From: Candidatus Zixiibacteriota bacterium
GTDB lineage: Bacteria; Zixibacteria; MSB-5A5; GN15; PGXB01
Direction: 5' to 3'
NCBI GenBank assembly: GCA_024230695.1
Contig: JAAERC010000398.1
Coordinates: forward strand, 1-6,053
Length of the DNA: 6,053 nucleotides
The notes beneath the pieces were generated by a model. It made no database searches and was not told where the DNA came from. It worked only from the letters and a program-made list of their open reading frames with translations. This document shows, in pieces, positions 4,097 to 6,053 of this stretch. The number at the start of each line of letters is the position of its first letter. Positions within the stretch are counted from its first letter, which is position 1. The position numbers were made by a program, and so were the translations under genes.

Positions 4097-6053
4097 CTAA
4101 TTAGCTATGGCCATTCCGGGGACACGTTTTTGTGCGATTTTTTCATAATATTCAGATAATTGGAGATAACTATTGTCTCCGGTCACGGCAAACAAACGTT
4201 TATAATAACCGACGCAGAAACCATGTAACATATAATTATCGGGATGTTCAGCCAGCAATTGATTCATGATCTGTCTGCTCTTTTCAATTTCGCCGTTTGC
4301 TGAGAGTGCCAAAACCAAATGAATTTGACCCAAAAGATTTTCCGGATGTTGTTCTGAAAACTTTTGAAAATGCACCAGTGCCGAATCAAAAATATCTCTC
4401 CTGAAATAATTTTGTGCGGTTTCAAAATAGGTTCCCGGAACTTTTGCCGTTGGAATCCGGTAAAGAGAGATTACCTGATTACGAATAACGGTTTGCACTA
4501 CCAAAAGAGATGATTTCAAAAATGGAAAATCTTTTATAGCTCGTTGCCAATTATGTCGGTCGGAGACAATATGGGTTATAGGAAACCGTTCAAATAGATT
4601 TTTTTCGATATTGGCCAAACCAAAAACATAAATAACAGATTTAAGGTCATTATCTATTGTTAAAGCCGGTGCGTATGGTCCAGTCAAAACAGCATCTTTA
4701 TCTATCATTTGAGCGAATTCATTATTGTACTGTTTTAATAACTGTCCCGATTCGGTTAATCCCTTATAAAAATATTGCCCCTGATTAAAACAAATTGCCA
4801 GAACAATCAATCCAAAGACAATCGCGGGCCATTTGCCAATCGTAAAACTTCGTCTTTTTAAGAAAACAAAAAACAGTACCGCCACAACAGCTAATGCAAA
4901 AAGGGCAGTCATTGGCATGATCTTCACACCTGCAATAGATTTTTGCCCAAATGGTGCAAAAAATATAAAAACCTGAGTGGAGATGTACCATAGGAAAAAG
5001 AATAATAATGTCAATGAAATAAAACGGCTATGAAGCGATAGTTTTATTTTATTTGATAGTACATAATTCAAAGCGAATCCACAAATAGCCGCCCCCGGAA
5101 TAAATAAAAACAAAGCATACCGGATCGGCCGATAATAAAAAGGCATTAATCCCAATACCCCGGCCAATAACCATCCGACACAAAAAATTATTGGGACAAG
5201 ATTTTTATCAAATTTCCCTGTATACGGCACGACAAAGTTTATAAAAATCATACCTAAAAGAATAAATAGAATAATAAATGGCGCGAAATCAACCAACCCT
5301 GATTCCCCGCCATATATAATTAACATCTTTAAAAATGCAATCACTGAAGAAAATCCCGGCGGTGAACCATACATTCCGGTTGTCTGCTCGGCATAATAAT
5401 TATTAAGGAGTGCCAGATTATTACTGTAGAAAATATAAATATACAAAAATGCCGCAACAACCATACCTCCCAAAGTAATCAAAACAGGTTTAATAAACTT
5501 TGCTCGGTATCTGTATATCAGAATAAGAAAAACCGGGCCAATAAGAATAAATCCAAATAGTTTCCCGGCCAGTGCGGCTAAAACAATTAATCCGCCGGTT
5601 AAAGCCTGTCCCCAGATTTTATCATTGTATTTGACAAAAATATAAAATGTTAGACCAGAAAGAAAAATCAGGCCATTTTCAAGATATGGCAGGCGGCCAT
5701 AATAAAAGAAAGTAGCGTTGCTCAAAAGAAACAGGGTCGTAAATAGAATCTCTTTTTTGCCGCGAGTACGATAAAGCCCAAAAATAAACAATAACATTCC
5801 AGCCAGATGAAGAGAAATGGATGCGATATTGGCCGATATTCGAGAAACACCAAAAACAGAAAAAAACAAATATGATACACCCGAGATAAGAGAGTTTTTG
5901 AATACATCCCAGCGATGATAATCATACTGATTCCAATCATCGAATAATATCTCATTTCTCGCAGAATGGGTCAGATGATATGGATCAGTTAAAAGTGATT
6001 GCCCATGTCCCACATAAAAAAGCGGCGGATCATTATCAAGGGAGACAAAATGC
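4097..6053 (-). CDS. GT-C glycosyltransferase (GT39/PMT-like) with C-terminal TPR domain, 5' truncated
   Basis: There are 651 visible residues, counted from His at 6052-6050. The frame is open to the right edge, so the GTG at 6013 is not the start and the first membrane helix is missing. The visible part begins in the first extracytoplasmic loop (LDNDPPLFYVGHGQSLLTDP). In GT39/ArnT/PMT-type enzymes this loop carries the catalytic acid, so Asp6 and Asp8 are candidates. About twelve to thirteen membrane segments follow, up to residue ~424. They include GRLPYLE (residues 119-125), typical of PMT_2-like proteins, and YYRPIRY (306-312), followed by a Pro-containing helix as in this family. Residues ~425-535 form a soluble, probably periplasmic alpha/beta domain (LTGPYAPAL). 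Residues 540-643 are two clear TPR-like helical pairs plus a third, weaker one. Such enzymes transfer a sugar from polyprenyl phosphate on the periplasmic side. Donor and acceptor cannot be told here. The gene is convergent with the lipoprotein genes, so shared regulation is not implied. Confidence 0.75.
   Translation of the reverse strand, partial: HFVSLDNDPPLFYVGHGQSLLTDPYHLTHSARNEILFDDWNQYDYHRWDVFKNSLISGVSYLFFSVFGVSRISANIASISLHLAGMLLFIFGLYRTRGKKEILFTTLFLLSNATFFYYGRLPYLENGLIFLSGLTFYIFVKYNDKIWGQALTGGLIVLAALAGKLFGFILIGPVFLILIYRYRAKFIKPVLITLGGMVVAAFLYIYIFYSNNLALLNNYYAEQTTGMYGSPPGFSSVIAFLKMLIIYGGESGLVDFAPFIILFILLGMIFINFVVPYTGKFDKNLVPIIFCVGWLLAGVLGLMPFYYRPIRYALFLFIPGAAICGFALNYVLSNKIKLSLHSRFISLTLLFFFLWYISTQVFIFFAPFGQKSIAGVKIMPMTALFALAVVAVLFFVFLKRRSFTIGKWPAIVFGLIVLAICFNQGQYFYKGLTESGQLLKQYNNEFAQMIDKDAVLTGPYAPALTIDNDLKSVIYVFGLANIEKNLFERFPITHIVSDRHNWQRAIKDFPFLKSSLLVVQTVIRNQVISLYRIPTAKVPGTYFETAQNYFRRDIFDSALVHFQKFSEQHPENLLGQIHLVLALSANGEIEKSRQIMNQLLAEHPDNYMLHGFCVGYYKRLFAVTGDNSYLQLSEYYEKIAQKRVPGMAIAN

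Noticed and set aside
4785..4991. Alternative-frame minus-strand open frames inside the glycosyltransferase (also 5722-5955)
   Set aside because: They are out-of-frame shadows of a long membrane-protein gene, with no independent start signals.
4097..6013. Glycosyltransferase starting at GTG 6013
   Set aside because: The frame continues to the window edge with family-like residues (LDNDPPLFY), and the protein would otherwise lack the first membrane helix. The real start is outside.

Overview
The window carries the end of an outer-membrane-type beta-barrel gene, a tandem array of three related lipoprotein genes, and, facing them, most of a membrane-bound GT-C type glycosyltransferase gene with a TPR tail. 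No RNA gene, insertion sequence, CRISPR array, integrase or phage gene is visible. The DNA is AT-rich by eye. Signal peptides with lipoboxes and a barrel protein ending in Phe point to a Gram-negative (diderm) bacterium. The short motif just after the lipidated Cys, (S/D)N(S/T)TGP, recalls lipoproteins of uncultured lineages near the FCB group such as Zixibacteria. That placement is from memory, not from a search.

Layout. Bases 1-336 (+) are the last 111 codons of the barrel protein, cut by the left edge. Bases 337-434 are an AT-rich gap with a TATAAT box and the start signals of the next gene. Bases 435-1652, 1692-2828 and 2867-4057 (+) encode paralogous lipoproteins of 405, 378 and 396 residues. 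They are separated by 39 and 38 bases with no terminator between them, so they probably form one operon. Each has a lipoprotein signal peptide, a variable N-terminal beta-rich part, a short carboxypeptidase-regulatory-like beta-sandwich, and a C-terminal domain of about 176 residues aligned almost without gaps (YLYPET ... PPYNNGW ... GW.LDG ... YPQDVE ... EWG). Bases 4058-4096 separate the convergent genes and hold a weak terminator for the minus strand. Bases 4097-6053 (-) are the glycosyltransferase, whose start lies beyond the right edge.

How they might work together. All four products belong to the envelope. The three lipoproteins are probably anchored in a membrane and displayed in the periplasm or at the cell surface. 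The glycosyltransferase, transcribed from the opposite side, probably uses a polyprenyl-phosphate sugar donor, and nothing in the sequence ties it functionally to the lipoproteins. The most interesting part is the lipoprotein array. It is a recently amplified family of unknown function whose second and third copies are nearly alike at both ends but diverged in the middle, while the first copy differs at motifs the other two share.
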